From: Urophycis tenuis
Lineage: Eukaryota > Chordata > Actinopteri > Gadiformes > Phycidae
Assembly (NCBI GenBank): GCA_036785325.1
Contig: JAXIVH010000065.1
Coordinates: 390,001 to 454,000 of the forward strand
DNA length: 64,000 nucleotides
Direction: 5' to 3'
Part shown: one piece after another, positions 22,912 through 36,742 of the stretch
How the letters are laid out: each line of letters starts with the position of its first letter
How positions within the stretch are numbered: position 1 is the first letter of the stretch
The notes under the pieces: generated by a model
Told to the model about the DNA's origin: nothing
The model's input: only the letters and a program-made list of their open reading frames with translations
Databases searched by the model: none
Translations under genes and position numbers: made by a program

Positions 22912-23739
22912 AAATGTATCATTGAAGCCATCATTGAGACTTTTCTTTTTAAATTATACCGCATGAACATGGGTCTGCAATAAAGCTTTAAATATATTTG
23001 TGTGTGTGTGTGTGTGTTTTAATCACTTACTTGGAACGGCATGATCCCACATCGCTGTGAAGGGACAGCGTTAACGAGGTGGGCGTGCAACCCCTCGAGA
23101 GAGTTGCTGCCTCGCCGGCACTTGTACTTGTTCAGCCGGATGCCGTTCTTAAAACCACCTTCACAGAGACATACAGCTGTATGCCAGGGGGGTCCTGTAA
23201 CACACAACCTATTGCAAGGTCCTCATTTATGCTGGTGTCATTTTGAAATGTTACCATATACAAGTTTGAATGGTTTTGACACACGATGACTGCAGAGACA
23301 GCTGCAGGATGGCCCTGGATGCAGGACGGAGGGGGCCTGTGGCTGTGCGGGGAGGACCAGCGGTATGGGTGCTGCCGACACAGGGGGCGGGCAGGCCACA
23401 GGCTGACGCAGCAGGAGGCCTCGGCTGGAGGCGGTTGGGCGCAGGAGGCTTCGGCCGGGTGGAGGACGACAACGCAGTGGGCTGAACGGGCCGGTTGGTG
23501 GGAGTCACGGGCTCTGGCTCATCAACAAATAATCTGGAAATATAAAATACACACGTGATCAGTATTGATATTGATATCTTTTATAAGAACACTGTTCATA
23601 CTGTTTACACTTTTTATACAACTGTTTATACAATGTCCATACTGTTTATTTATTAATGTTTATCACTGACAATAAAGGTGACTTGGTATGACTTGTGTGC
23701 TATTTTCTTTCCACAGCCAACAGAACACACATGAATCAG
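22912..23739 (-). repeat. 0.8-kb composite unit, copy 3 (singly deleted exon class)
   Basis: This 828-bp unit is one base shorter than the intact class. The exon has the 1-bp deletion but retains the 17 bp encoding most of YKCRRG. The GT microsatellite is at about 23000-23017. It has GGCGGTTGGGCGC in the GC-rich segment, where other classes have GGCGGGTGGGCGC or GGCGGGCGGGCGC. Confidence 0.85.
23031..23289 (-). pseudogene. Transposase-like exon with a 1-bp frameshift
   Basis: The first half reads as in the intact copy, through GC..QDPPGIQLY. The 1-bp deletion then shifts the frame and gives an early TGA. The distal codons for NGIRLNKYKCRRG, SNSLEG.H and MPFQ are still present in another frame, and donor and candidate acceptor are unchanged. 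This is the intermediate state between the intact copies on the right and the doubly deleted copies. Confidence 0.7.
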
Positions 23740-25108
23740 CTTATTATTTCGACGACCCGTGGGCAAATATAGTCATGCCATACGCCGTTGGAAAGCTTAG
23801 ATTTCCCCGCTTAAAATGAGCCCATCTCCAAGCAATTTGGTTGCTCACAGACTAAACTGCGTCAGTTTGACTGAAGTCTACCCAGCAGCTAAAAACACAC
23901 CTTCAACGTTTTAATTAAGATCAATCTTTCCTTACAGAACACAAATTAATTAGCTTAGTATTTCAACGAGCCATGAGTCAATATAGTCTTGCCATACGCC
24001 GTTGGAAAGCTTAGATTTCCCCGCTTAAAATGAGCCCATCCCCGAGCAATTTGGTCGCTCACAGAAAAAACTGCGTCAGGTTGACTGAAGTCTACCCAGC
24101 AGCTAAAAACATACCTTCAACGTTTCAATTAAGATCAATCGTTCAATAAAGAACACAAAGTAATTTGCTTAGTATTTCAACGACCCATGAGTCAATATAG
24201 TCTTGCCATACGCCGTTGGAAAGCTTTGATTTCCCCGCTTAAAATGAGCCCATCCGCGAGCAGTCTGGTTGATCACAGACTAAACTGCGTCAGGTTGACT
24301 GAAGTCTACCCAGCAGCTAAAAACATACCTTCAACGTTTCAATTATCATCAATCTTTCCTTACAGAACACAAATTAATTAGCTTAGTATTTCAACGACCC
24401 TTTGGTGAATATAGTCTTGCCATACGCCGTTGGAAAGCTTAGATTTCCCCGCTTAAAATGAGCCCATCCGCGAGCAGTCTGGTTGATCACAGACTAAACT
24501 GCGTCAGGTTGACTGAAGTCTACCCAGCAGCTAAAAGCATACCTTCAACGTTTCAATTAACATCAATCTTTCCTTACAGAATACAAATTAATTAGCTTAT
24601 TATTTCAACGACCCATGAGTCAATATAGTCTTGCCATACGCCGTTGGAAAGCTTAGATTTCCCCGCTTAAAATGAGCCCATCCGCGAGCAGTCTGGTTGA
24701 TCACAGACTAAACTGCGTCAGGTTGACTGAAGTCTACCCAGCAGCTAAAAACATACCTTCAACGTTTCAATTAAGATCAATCTTTCAATAAAGAACACAA
24801 ATTAATTAGCTTAGTATTTCAACGACCCATGAGTCAATATAGTCTTGCCATACGACGTTGGAAAGCTTAGATTTCCCCGCTTAAAATGAGCCCATCCGCG
24901 AGCAGTCCGGTTGCTCACAGACAAAACTGCGTCAGGTTGACTGAAGTCTACCCAGCAGCTTAAAACATACCTTCAACGTTTCAATTAAGATCAATCTTTC
25001 AATAAAGAACACAAAGTAATTTGCTTAGTATTTCAACGACCCATGAGTCAATATAGGCTTGCCATACACCTTTGGAAAGCTTAGATTTCCCCGCTTAAAA
25101 TGAGCCCA
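23740..25108 (+). repeat. 214-bp satellite array, block 4 (6 monomers plus 85 nt)
   Basis: There are exactly six monomers (1,284 bp) and an 85-nt partial one. Local variants are AAAGTAATTTGC in place of AAATTAATTAGC at two monomer junctions and ACACCTTTGG in the partial monomer. One monomer (24187-24381) is open for 64 codons only because its GCTTAG stop is changed to GCTTTG. Confidence 0.95.
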
Positions 25109-25920
25109 AAATGTATCATTGAAGCCATCATTGAGACTTTTCTTTTTAAATTATACCGCATGAACATGGGTCTGCAATAAAGCTTTATATATATTTATGT
25201 GTGTGTGTGTGTGTTTTAACCACTTACTTGGAACGGCATGATCCCACATCGCTGTGAAGGGACGGTGTTAACGAGGTGGGCGTGCAACCCCTCGAGAGAG
25301 TTGCTGCTTGTTCAGCCGGATGCCGTTCTTAAAACCACCTTCACAGAGACATACAGCTGTATGCCAGGGGGGTCCTGTAACACACAAAATATTGCAAGGT
25401 CCTCATTTATGCTGGTGTCATTTTGAAATGTTACCATATACAAGTTTGAATGGTTTTGACACACGATGACTGCAGAGACAGCTGCAGGATGGCCCTGGAT
25501 GCAGGACGGAGGGGGCCTGTGGCTGTGCGGGGAGGACCAGCGGTATGGGTGCTGCCGACACAGGGGGGCGGGCAGGCCACAGGCTGACGCAGCAGGAGGC
25601 CTCGGCTGGAGGCGGGTGGGCGCAGGAGGCTACGGCCGGGTGGAGGACGACAACGCAGTGGGCTGAACGGGCCGGTTGGTGGGAGTCACAGGCTCTGGCT
25701 CATCAACAAATAATCTGGAAATATAAAATACACACGTGATCAGTATTGATATTGATATCTTTTATAAGAACACTGTTCATACTGTTTACACTTTTTATAC
25801 AACTGTTTATACAATGTCCATACTGTTTATTTATTAATGTTTATCACTGACAATAAAGGTGACTTGGTATGACTTGTGTGCTATTTTCTTTCCACAGTCA
25901 ACAGAACACACATGAATCAG
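25109..25920 (-). repeat. 0.8-kb composite unit, copy 4
   Basis: This 812-bp unit is of the doubly deleted exon class, with one additional G in the GC-rich segment (CACAGGGGGGCGGG near 25,561). Copy 7 shares that base, which confirms the 13,003-bp duplication. Confidence 0.85.
25228..25469 (-). pseudogene. Transposase-like exon, decayed (1-bp and 17-bp deletions)
   Basis: It has the lesions of the doubly deleted class. The GTAAGT donor is kept, followed by GG where other copies have GA (ACCACTTAC on the plus strand). The distal codons have an A-for-G change (GACGGTGTTAACG on the plus strand). Confidence 0.65.
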
Positions 25921-26861
25921 CTTATTATTTCGACGACCCGTGAGCAAATATAGTCATGCCATACGCCGTTGGAAAGCTTAGATTTCCCCGCTTAAAATGA
26001 GCCCATCTCCAAGCAATTTGGTTGCTCACAGACTAAACTGCGTCAGTTTGACTGAAGTCTACCCAGCAGCTAAAAACACACCTTCAACGTTTTAATTAAG
26101 ATCAATCTTTCAATAAAAAACACAAATTAATTAGCTGAGTATTTCAACGACCCATGAGTCAATATAGTCTTGCCATACACCGTTAGAAAGCTTAGATTTC
26201 CCCGCTCAAAATGAGCCCATCCGCGAGCAGTCTGGTTGATCACAGACTAAACTGCGTCAGGTTGACTGAAGTCTACCCAGCAGCTAAAAACATACCTTCA
26301 ACGTTTCAATCAACATCAATCTTTCCTCACAGAACACAAATTAATTAGCTTAGTATTTCAACGACCCATGAGTCAATATAGTCTTGCCATACGCCGTTGA
26401 AAAGCTTAGATTTCCCCGCTTAAAATGAGCCCATCCGCGAGCAGTCCGGTTGCTCACAGACAAAACTGCCTCAGGTTGACTGAAGTCTACCCAGCAGCTA
26501 AAAACATACCTTCAAGGTTTCAATTAAGATCAATCTTTCCTTACAGAACACAAATAAATTAGCTTAGTATTTCAACGAGCCATGAGTCAATATAGTCTTG
26601 CCATACGCCGTTGGAAAGCTTAGATTTCCCCGCTTAAAATGAGCCCATCCCCGAGCAATTTGGTTGCTCACAGGCAAAACTGCGTCAGGTTGACTGAAGT
26701 CTACCCAGCAGCTAAAAACATACCTTCAACGTTTCAATTAAGATCAATCTTTCAATAAAGAACACAAAGTAATTTGCTTAGTATTTCAACGACCCATGAG
26801 TCAATATAGGCTTGCCATACACCGTTGGAAAGCTTAGATTTCCCCGCTTAAAATGAGCCCA
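25921..26861 (+). repeat. 214-bp satellite array, block 5 (4 monomers plus 85 nt)
   Basis: There are exactly four monomers (856 bp) and an 85-nt partial monomer ending at the next composite unit. The first monomer reads CGACCCGTGAGCAAATATAG, one base different from its relatives after other units. Confidence 0.95.
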
Positions 26862-27672
26862 AAATGTATCATTGAAGCCATTATTGAGACTTTTCTTTTT
26901 AAATTATACCGCATGAACATGGGTCTGCAATAAAGCTTTATATATATTTATCTGTGTGTGTGTGTGTTTTAATCACTTACTTGGAACGGCATGATCCCAC
27001 ATCGCTGTGAAGGGACGGCGTTAACGAGGTGGGTGTGCAACCCCTCGAGAGAGTTGCTGCTTGTTCAGCCGGATGCCGTTCTTAAAACCACCTTCACAGA
27101 GACATACAGCTGTATGCCAGGGGGGTCCTGTAACACACAAAATATTGCAAGGTCCTCATTTATGCTGGTGTCATTTTGAAATGTTACCATATACAAGTTT
27201 GAATGGTTTTGACACACGATGACTGCAGAGACAGCTGCAGGATGGCCCTGGATGCAGGACGGAGGGGGCCTGTGGCTGTGCGGGGAGGACCAGCGGTATG
27301 GGTGCTGCCGACACAGGGGGCGGGCAGGCCACAGGCTGACGCAGCAGGAGGCCTCGGCTGGAGGCGGGCGGGCGCAGGAGGCTACGGCCGGGTGGAGGAC
27401 GACAACGCAGTGGGCTGAACGGGCCAGTTGGTGGGAGTCACAGGCTCTGGCTCATCAACAAATAATCTGGAAATATAAAATACACACGTGATCAGTATTG
27501 ATATTGAAATCTTTTATAAGAACACTGTTCATACTGTTTACACTTTTTATGCAACTGTTTATACAATGTCCATACTGTTTATTTATTAATGTTTATCACT
27601 GACAATAAAGGTGACTTGGTATGACTTGTGTGCTATTTTCTTTCCACAGTCAACAGAACACACATGAATCAG
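26862..27672 (-). repeat. 0.8-kb composite unit, copy 5
   Basis: This 811-bp unit is the block B counterpart of copy 2 (offset 12,825 bp) and of copy 8 (offset 13,003 bp). It is of the doubly deleted exon class. Confidence 0.85.
26981..27222 (-). pseudogene. Transposase-like exon, decayed (1-bp and 17-bp deletions)
   Basis: It carries the same lesions as the copies at 9021-8780 and 14397-14156, with an internal TGA and most of the YKCRRG segment lost. Donor and candidate acceptor are kept. Confidence 0.7.
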
Positions 27673-30600
27673 CTTATTATTTCGACGACCCGTGGGCAAA
27701 TATAGTCATGCCATACGCCGTTGGAAAGCTTAGATTTCCCCGCTTAAAATGAGCCCATCTCCAAGCAATTTGGTTGCTCACAGACTAAACTGCGTCAGTT
27801 TGACTGAAGTCTACCCAGCAGCTAAAAACACACCTTCAACGTTTTAATTAAGATCAATCTTTCAATAAAAAACACAAATTAATTAGCTGAGTATTTCAAC
27901 GACCCATGAGTCAATATAGTCTTGCCATACGCCGTTAGAAAGCTTAGATTTCCCGGCTCAAAATAAGCCCATCCGCGAGCAGTCTGGTTGATCACAGACT
28001 AAACTGCGTCAGGTTGACTGAAGTCTACCCAGCAGCTAAAAACATACCTTCAACGTTTCAATCAACATCAATCTTTCCTCACAGAACACAAATTAATTAG
28101 CTTAGTATTTCAACGACCCATGAGTCAATATAGTCTTGCCATACGCCGTTGAAAAGCTTAGATTTCCCCGCTTAAAATGAGCCCATCCACGAGCAGTCTG
28201 GTTGATCACAGACTAAACTGCGTCAGGTTGACTGAAGTCTACCCAGCAGCTAAAAACATACCTTCAACGTTTCAATTAACACCAATCTTTCCTTACAGAG
28301 CACAAATTAATTAGCTTAGTATTTCAACGATCCTTTGGTGAATATAGTCTTGCCATACGCCGTTGGAAAGCTTCGATTTCCCCGCTTATAATGAGCCCAT
28401 CCCCGAGCAATTTTGTTGCTCAGAGACAAAACTGCGTCAGGTTGACTGAAGTCTACCCAGCAGCTAAAAGCATACCTTCAACGTTTCAATTAACATCAAT
28501 CTTCCCTTACAGAACACAAATTAATTAGCTTATTATATCAACGACCCATGAGTCAATATAGTCTTGCCATACGCCGTTGGAAAGCTTAGATTTCCCCGCT
28601 TAAAATGAGCCCATACCTGAGCAATTTGGTTGCTCACAGACAAAACTGCGTCAGGTTGACTGAAGTCTACCCAGAAGCTAAAAACATACCTTCAACGTTT
28701 CAATTAACATCAATCTTTCCTTACAGAACACAAATTAATTAGCTTAGTATTTCAACGACCCTTTGGTGAATATAGTCTTGCCATACGCTGTTGGAAAGCT
28801 TAGATTTCCCCGCTTAAAATGAGCCCATCCGCGAGCAGTCTGGTTGCTCACAGACTAAACTGAAGTCTACCCAGAAGCTAAAAACATACCTTCAACGTTT
28901 CAATTAACATCAATCTTTCCTTACAGAACACAAATTAATTAGCTTAGTATTTCAACGACCCTTTGGTAAATATAGTCTTGCCATACGCCGTTGGAAAGCT
29001 TAGATTTCCCCGCTTATAAGGAGCCCATCCCTGAGCAATTTGGTTGCTCACAGACAAAACTGCGTCAGGTTGACTGAGGTCTACACAGCAGCTAAAAGCA
29101 TACCTTCAACGTTTCAATTAACATCAATCTTTCCTTACAGAACACAAATTAATTAGCTTAGTATTTCAACGATTCATGAGTCAATATAGTCTTGCCATAC
29201 GCCGTTGGAAAGCTTAGATTTCCCCGCTTAAAATGAGCCCATACCTGAGCAATTTGGTTGCTCACAGACAAAACTGCGTCAGGTTGACTGAAGTCTACCC
29301 AGAAGCTAAAAACATACCTTCAACGTTTCAATTAACATCAATCTTTCCTTACAGAACACAAATTAATTAGCTTAGTATTTCAACGACCCTTTGGTGAATA
29401 TAGTCTTGCCATACGCTGTTGGAAAGCTTAGATTTCCCCGCTTAAAATGAGCCCATCCGCGAGCAGTCTGGTTGCTCACAGACTAAACTGCGTCAGGTTG
29501 ACTGAAGTCTACCCAGCAGCTAAAAACATACCTTCAACGTTTCAATTAACATCAATCTTTCCTTACAGAACACAAATTAATTAGCTTAGTATTTCAACGA
29601 CCCTTTGGTGAATATAGTCTTGCCATACGCCGTTGGAAAGCTTAGATTTCCCCGCTTATAAGGAGCCCATCCCTGAGCAATTTGGTTGCTCACAGACAAA
29701 ACTGCGTCAGGTTGACTGAGGTCTACACAGCAGCTAAAAGCATACCTTCAACGTTTCAATTAACATCAATCTTTCCTTACAGAACACAAATTAATTAGCT
29801 TAGTATTTCAACGATTCATGAGTCAATATAGTCTTGCCATACGCCGTTGGAAAGCTTAGATTTCCCCGCTTAAAATGAGCCCATACCTGAGCAATTTGGT
29901 TGCTCACAGACAAAACTGCGTCAGGTTGACTGAAGTCTACCCAGAAGCTAAAAACATACCTTCAACGTTTCAATTAACATCAATCTTTCCTTACAGAACA
30001 CAAATTAATTAGCTTAGTATTTCAACGACCCTTTGGTGAATATAGTCTTGCCATACGCTGTTGGAAAGCTTAGATTTCCCCGCTTAAAATGAGCCCATCC
30101 GCGAGCAGTCTGGTTGCTCACAGACTAAACTGCGTCAGGTTGACTGAAGTCTACCCAGCAGCTAAAAACATACCTTCAACGTTTCAATTAACATCAATCT
30201 TTCCTTACAGAACACAAATTAATTAGCTTAGTATTTCAACGACCCTTTGGTGAATATAGTCTTGCCATACGCCGTTGGAAAGCTTAGATTTCCCCGCTTT
30301 TAAGGAGCCCATCCCCGAGCAATTTGGTTGCTCACAGACAAAACTGCGTCAGGTTGACTGAAGTCTACACAGCAGCTAAAAGCATACCTTCAACGTTTCA
30401 ATTAACATCAATCTTTCCTTACAGAACACAAATTAATTAGCTTAGTATTTCAACGATTCATGAGTCAATATAGTCTTGCCATACGCCGTTGGAAAGCTTA
30501 GATTTCCCCGCTTATAATGAGCCCATCCCCGAGCAATTTGGTTGCCCACAGACAAAATTGCGTCAGGTTGACTGAAGTCTACCCAGCAGCTAAAAACATA

Positions 30601-33600
30601 CCTTCAACGTTTCAATTAAGATCAATCTTTCCTTACAGAACACAAATTAATTAGCTTAGTATTTCAACGACCCTTTGGTGAATATAGTCTTGCCATACGC
30701 CGTTGGAAAGCTTAGATTTCCCCGCTTATAATGAGCCCATCCCCGAGCAATTTGGTTGCTCACAGACAAAACTGCGTCAGGTTGACTGAAGTCTACACAG
30801 CAGCTAAAAGCATACCTTCAACGTTTCAATTAACATCAATCTTTCCTTACAGAACACAAATTAATTAGCTTAGTATTTCAACGACCCTTTGGTGAATATA
30901 GTCTTGCCATACGCCGTTGGAAAGCTTAGATTTCCCCGCTTATAAGGAGCCCATCCCCGAGCAATTTGGTTGCTCACAGACAAAACTGCGTCAGGTTGAC
31001 TGAAGTCTACACAGCAGCTAAAAGCATACCTTCAACGTTTCAATTAACATCAATCTTTCCTTACAGAACACAAATTAATTAGCTTAGTATTTCAACGATT
31101 CATGAGTCAATATAGTCTTGCCATACGCCGTTGGAAAGCTTAGATTTCCCCGCTTAAAATGAGCCCATCCCCGAGCAATTTGGTTGCCCACAGACAAAAT
31201 TGCGTCAGGTTGACTGAAGTCTACCCAGCAGCTAAAAACATACCTTCTACGTTTCAATTAAGATCAATCTTTCCTTACAGAACACAAATTAATTAGCTTA
31301 GTATTTCAACGACCCTTTGGTGAATATAGTCTTGCCATACACCCTTGGAAAGCTTAGATTTCCCCGCTTATAATGAGCCCATCCCCGAGCAATTTGGTTG
31401 CTCACAGACAAAACTGCGTCAGGTTGACTGAAGTCTACACAGCAGCTAAAAGCATACCTTCAACGTTTCAATTAACATCAATCTTTCCTTACAGAACACA
31501 AATTAATTAGCTTAGTATTTCAACGACCCATGAGTCAATATAGTCTTGCCATACGCCGTTGGAAAGCTTTGATTTCCCCGCTTAAAATGAGCCCATCCGC
31601 GAGCAGTCTGGTTGATCACAGACATAACTGCGTCAGGTTGACTGAAGTCTACCCAGCAGCTAAAAACATACCTTCAACGTTTCAATTAACATCAATCTTC
31701 CCTTACAGAACACAAATTAATTAGCTTAGTATTTCAACGACCCTTTGGTGAATATAGTCTTGCCATACGCCGTTGGAAAGCTTAGATTTCCCCGCTTAAA
31801 ATGAGCCCATCCGCGAGCAGTCTGGTTGCTCAGACTAAACTGCGTCAGGTTGACTGAAGTCTACCCAGCAGCTAAAAACATACCTTCAACGTTTCAATTA
31901 ACATCAATCTTTCCTTACAGAACACAAATTAATTAGCTTAGTATTTCAACGACCCTTTGGTGAATATAGTCTTGCCATACGCCGTTGGAAAGCTTAGATT
32001 TCCCCGCTTATAATGAGCCCATCCCCGAGCAATTTGGTTGCTCACAGACAAAACTGCGTCAGGTTGACTGAAGTCTACACAGCAGCTAAAAGCATACCTT
32101 CAACGTTTCAATTAACATCAATCTTTCCTTACAGAACACAAATTAATTAGCTTAGTATTTCAACGACCCATGAGTCAATATAGTCTGGCCATACGCCGTT
32201 GGAAAGCTTAGATTTCCCCGCTTAAAATGAGCCCATACCTGAGCAATTTGGTTGCTCACAGACAAAACTGCGTCAGGTTGACTGAAGTCTACCCAGAAGC
32301 TAAAAACATACCTTCAACGTTTCAATTAACATCAATCTTTCCTTACAGAACACAAATTAATTAGCTTAGTATTTCAACGACCCTTTGGTGAATATAGTCT
32401 TGCCATACGCCGTTGGAAAGCTTAGATTTCCCCGCTTAAAATGAGCCCATCCCCGAGCAATTTGGTTGCCCACAGACAAAACTGCGTCAGGTTGACTGAA
32501 GTCTACCCAGCAGCTAAAAACATACCTTCAACGTTTCAATTAACATCAATCTTTCCTTACAGAACACAAATTAATTAGCTTAGTATTTCAACGACCCTTT
32601 GGTGAATATAGTCTTGCCATACGCTGTTGGAAAGCTTAGATTTCCCCGCTTAAAATGAGCCCATCCGCGAGCAGTCTGGTTGCTCACAGACTAAACTGAA
32701 GTCTACCCAGAAGCTAAAAACATACCTTCAACGTTTCAATTAACATCAATCTTTCCTTACAGAACACAAATTAATTAGCTTAGTATTTCAACGACCCTTT
32801 GGTAAATATAGTCTTGCCATACGCCGTTGGAAAGCTTAGATTTCCCCGCTTATAAGGAGCCCATCCCTGAGCAATTTGGTTGCTCACAGACAAAACTGCG
32901 TCAGGTTGACTGAGGTCTACACAGCAGCTAAAAGCATACCTTCAACGTTTCAATTAACATCAATCTTTCCTTACAGAACACAAATTAATTAGCTTAGTAT
33001 TTCAACGATTCATGAGTCAATATAGTCTTGCCATACGCCGTTGGAAAGCTTAGATTTCCCCGCTTAAAATGAGCCCATACCTGAGCAATTTGGTTGCTCA
33101 CAGACAAAACTGCGTCAGGTTGACTGAAGTCTACCCAGAAGCTAAAAACATACCTTCAACGTTTCAATTAACATCAATCTTTCCTTACAGAACACAAATT
33201 AATTAGCTTAGTATTTCAACGACCCTTTGGTGAATATAGTCTTGCCATACGCTGTTGGAAAGCTTAGATTTCCCCGCTTAAAATGAGCCCATCCGCGAGC
33301 AGTCTGGTTGCTCACAGACTAAACTGCGTCAGGTTGACTGAAGTCTACCCAGCAGCTAAAAACATACCTTCAACGTTTCAATTAACATCAATCTTTCCTT
33401 ACAGAACACAAATTAATTAGCTTAGTATTTCAACGACCCTTTGGTGAATATAGTCTTGCCATACGCCGTTGGAAAGCTTAGATTTCCCCGCTTTTAAGGA
33501 GCCCATCCCCGAGCAATTTGGTTGCTCACAGACAAAACTGCGTCAGGTTGACTGAAGTCTACACAGCAGCTAAAAGCATACCTTCAACGTTTCAATTAAC

Positions 33601-35950
33601 ATCAATCTTTCCTTACAGAACACAAATTAATTAGCTTAGTATTTCAACCATTCATGAGTCAATATAGTCTTGCCATACGCCGTTGGAAAGCTTAGATTTC
33701 CCCGCTTATAATGAGCCCATCCCCGAGCAATTTGGTTGCCCACAGACAAAATTGCGTCAGGTTGACTGAAGTCTACCCAGCAGCTAAAAACATACCTTCA
33801 ACGTTTCAATTAAGATCAATCTTTCCTTACAGAACACAAATTAATTAGCTTAGTATTTCAACGACCCTTTGGTGAATATAGTCTTGCCATACGCCGTTGG
33901 AAAGCTTAGATTTCCCCGCTTATAATGAGCCCATCCCCGAGCAATTTGGTTGCTCACAGACAAAACTGCGTCAGGTTGACTGAAGTCTACACAGCAGCTA
34001 AAAGCATACCTTCAACGTTTCAATTAACATCAATCTTTCCTTACAGAACACAAATTAATTAGCTTAGTATTTCAACGACCCTTTGGTGAATATAGTCTTG
34101 CCATACGCCGTTGGAAAGCTTAGATTTCCCCGCTTATAAGGAGCCCATCCCCGAGCAATTTGGTTGCTCACAGACAAAACTGCGTCAGGTTGACTGAAGT
34201 CTACACAGCAGCTAAAAGCATACCTTCAACGTTTCAATTAACATCAATCTTTCCTTACAGAACACAAATTAATTAGCTTAGTATTTCAACGATTCATGAG
34301 TCAATATAGTCTTGCCATACGCCGTTGGAAAGCTTAGATTTCCCCGCTTAAAATGAGCCCATCCGCGAGCAGTCTGGTTGATCACAGACATAACTGCGTC
34401 AGGTTGACTGAAGTCTACCCAGCACCTAAAAACATACCTTCAACGTTTCAATTAACATCAATCTTTCCTTACAGAACACAAATTAATTAGCTCAGTATTT
34501 CAACGACCCATGAGTCAATATAGTCTTGCCATACGCCGTTGGAAAGCTTAGATTTCCCCGCTTAAAATGAGCCCATCCCCGAGCAATTTGGTTGCTCAAA
34601 GACGAAACTGCGTCAGGTTGACTGAAGTCTACCCAGCAGCTAAAAACATACCTTCAACGTTTCAATTAACATCAATCTTTCCTTACAGAACACAAATTAA
34701 TTAGCTTATTATATCACCGACCCTTTGGTGAATATAGTCTTGCCATACGCCGTTGGAAAGCTTAGATTTCCCCGCTTAAAATGAGCCCATCCGCGAGCAG
34801 TCTGGTTGCTCACAGACTAAACTGCGTCAGGTTGACTGAAGTCTACCCAGAAGCTAAAAACATACCTTCAACGTTTCAATTAACATCAATCTTTCCTTAC
34901 AGAACACAAATTAATTAGCTTATTATTTCGACGACCCGTGGGCAAATATAGTCTTGCCATGCGCCGTTGGAAAGCTTAGATTTCCCCGCTTAAAATGAGC
35001 CCATCCGCGAGCAGTCTGGTTGATCACAGACTAAACTGCGTCAGGTTGACTGAAGTCTACCCAGCAGCTAAAAACATACCTTCAACGTTTCAATTAACAT
35101 CAATCTTTCCTTACAGAACAGAAATTAATTAGCTTAGTATTTCAACGACCCATGAGTCAATATAGTCTTGCCATACGCCGTTGGAAAGCTTAGATTTCCC
35201 CGCTTAAAATGAGCCCATCCGCGAGCAGTCTGGTTGATCACAGACTAAACTGCATCAGGTTGACTGAAGTCTACCCAGCAGCTAAAAACATACCTTCAAC
35301 GTTTCAATTAAGATCAATCTTTCAATAAAGAACACAAATTAATTAGCTCAGTATTTCAACGACCCATGAGTCAATATAGTCTTGCCATACGCCGTTGGAA
35401 AGCTTAGATTTCCCCGCTTTAAATGAGCCCATCCCCGAGCAGTCTGGTTGATTACAGACTAAACTGCATCAGGTTGACTGAAGTCTACCCAGCAGCTAAA
35501 AACATACCTTCAACGTTTCAATTAAGATCAATCTTTCAATAAAGAACACAAATTAATTAGCTCAGTATTTCAACGACCCATGAGTCAATATAGTCTTGCC
35601 ATACGCCGTTGGAAAGCTTAGATTTCCCCGCTTAAAATGAGCCCATCCCCGAGCAATTTGGTTGATCACAGACTAAACTGCGTCAGTTTGACTGAAGTCT
35701 ACCCAGCAGCTAAAAACATACCTTCAACGTTTCAATTAACATCAATCTTTCCTTACAGAACACAAATTAATTAGCTTAGTATTTCAACGACCCATGAGTC
35801 ATAAAAACACACCTTCAACGTTTCAATTAAGATCAATCTTTCAATAAAGAACACAAATTAATTAGCTTAGTATTTCAACGACCCATGAGTCAATATAGTC
35901 TTGCCATACGCCATTGGAAAGCTTAGATTTCCCCGCTTAAAATGAGCCCA
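27673..35950 (+). repeat. 214-bp satellite array, block 6 (39 monomers plus 85 nt)
   Basis: This is the block B counterpart of array block 3, with one more monomer (39 against 38). The same two 14-bp deletions, the 2-bp deletion and the 91-bp truncated monomer (35775-35865) recur in order. The additional copy is a TTATAATGAG-type monomer at about 33,855-34,070, placed before the TTATAAGGAG-type one. Confidence 0.95.
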
Positions 35951-36742
35951 AAATGTATCATTGAAGCCATCATTGAGACTTTTCTTTTTAAATTATACCG
36001 CATGAACATGGGTCTGCAATAAAGCTTTAAATATATTTGTGTGTGTGTGTGTGTGTTTTAATCACTTACTTGGAACGGCATGATCCCACATCGCTGTGAA
36101 GGGACAGCGTTAACGAGGTGGGCGTGCAACCCCTCGAGAGAGTTGCTGCCTCGCCGGCACTTGTACTTGTTCAGCCGGATGCCGTTCTTAAAACCACCTT
36201 CACAGAGACATACAGCTGTATGCCAGGGGGGTCCTGTAACACACAACCTATTGCAAGGTCCTCATTTATGCTGGTGTCATTTTGAAATGTTACTGCAGAG
36301 ACAGCTGCAGGATGGCCCTGGATGCAGGACGGAGGGGGCCTGTGGCTGTGCGGGGAGGACCAGCGGTATGGGTGCTGCCGACACAGGGGGCGGGCAGGCC
36401 ACAGGCTGACGCAGCAGGAGGCCTCGGCTGGAGGCGGTTGGGCGCAGGAGGCTTCGGCCGGGTGGAGGACGACAACGCAGTGGGCTGAACGGGCCGGTTG
36501 GTGGGAGTCACGGGCTCTGGCTCATCAACAAATAATCTGGAAATATAAAATACACACGTGATCAGTATTGATATTGATATCTTTTATAAGAACACTGTTC
36601 ATACTGTTTACACTTTTTATACAACTGTTTATACAATGTCCATACTGTTTATTTATTAATGTTTATCACTGACAATAAAGGTGACTTGGTATGACTTGTG
36701 TGCTATTTTCTTTCCACAGCCAACAGAACACACATGAATCAG
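35951..36742 (-). repeat. 0.8-kb composite unit, copy 6 (with a 36-bp deletion)
   Basis: This 792-bp unit is the counterpart of copy 3 minus 36 bp. The sequence reads GAAATGTTACTGCAGAGACA, so the bases between TGTT and ACTGCAG are gone, with AC as the shared dinucleotide at the breakpoints. Confidence 0.85.
36070..36292 (-). pseudogene. Transposase-like exon, 1-bp frameshift plus loss of its 5' 36 bp
   Basis: It is as the copy at 23289-23031, but the 36-bp deletion removes the first codons (the VCQNHSNLYMV region), leaving the candidate acceptor CTGTCTCTGCAG joined directly to TAACATTTCAAAATGAC. The lost length is a multiple of three, so the local frame is not altered. The copy is already broken by the shared 1-bp deletion. 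Confidence 0.7.

Larger units (their letters stand above)
14037..26861 (+). repeat. 13-kb block A (first of the tandem large duplications)
   Basis: Block A contains composite units 2, 3 and 4 and the arrays between them. Landmarks recur in block B at +12,825 bp (14166 to 26991; 18705 to 31530), rising to +13,039 bp at 23041 and +13,003 bp at 25238. The first step is one additional monomer in block B near 33.85-34.07 kb, and the second is the 36-bp deletion in copy 6. Few substitutions separate the blocks, so the duplication is very recent or maintained by exchange. Confidence 0.85.
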
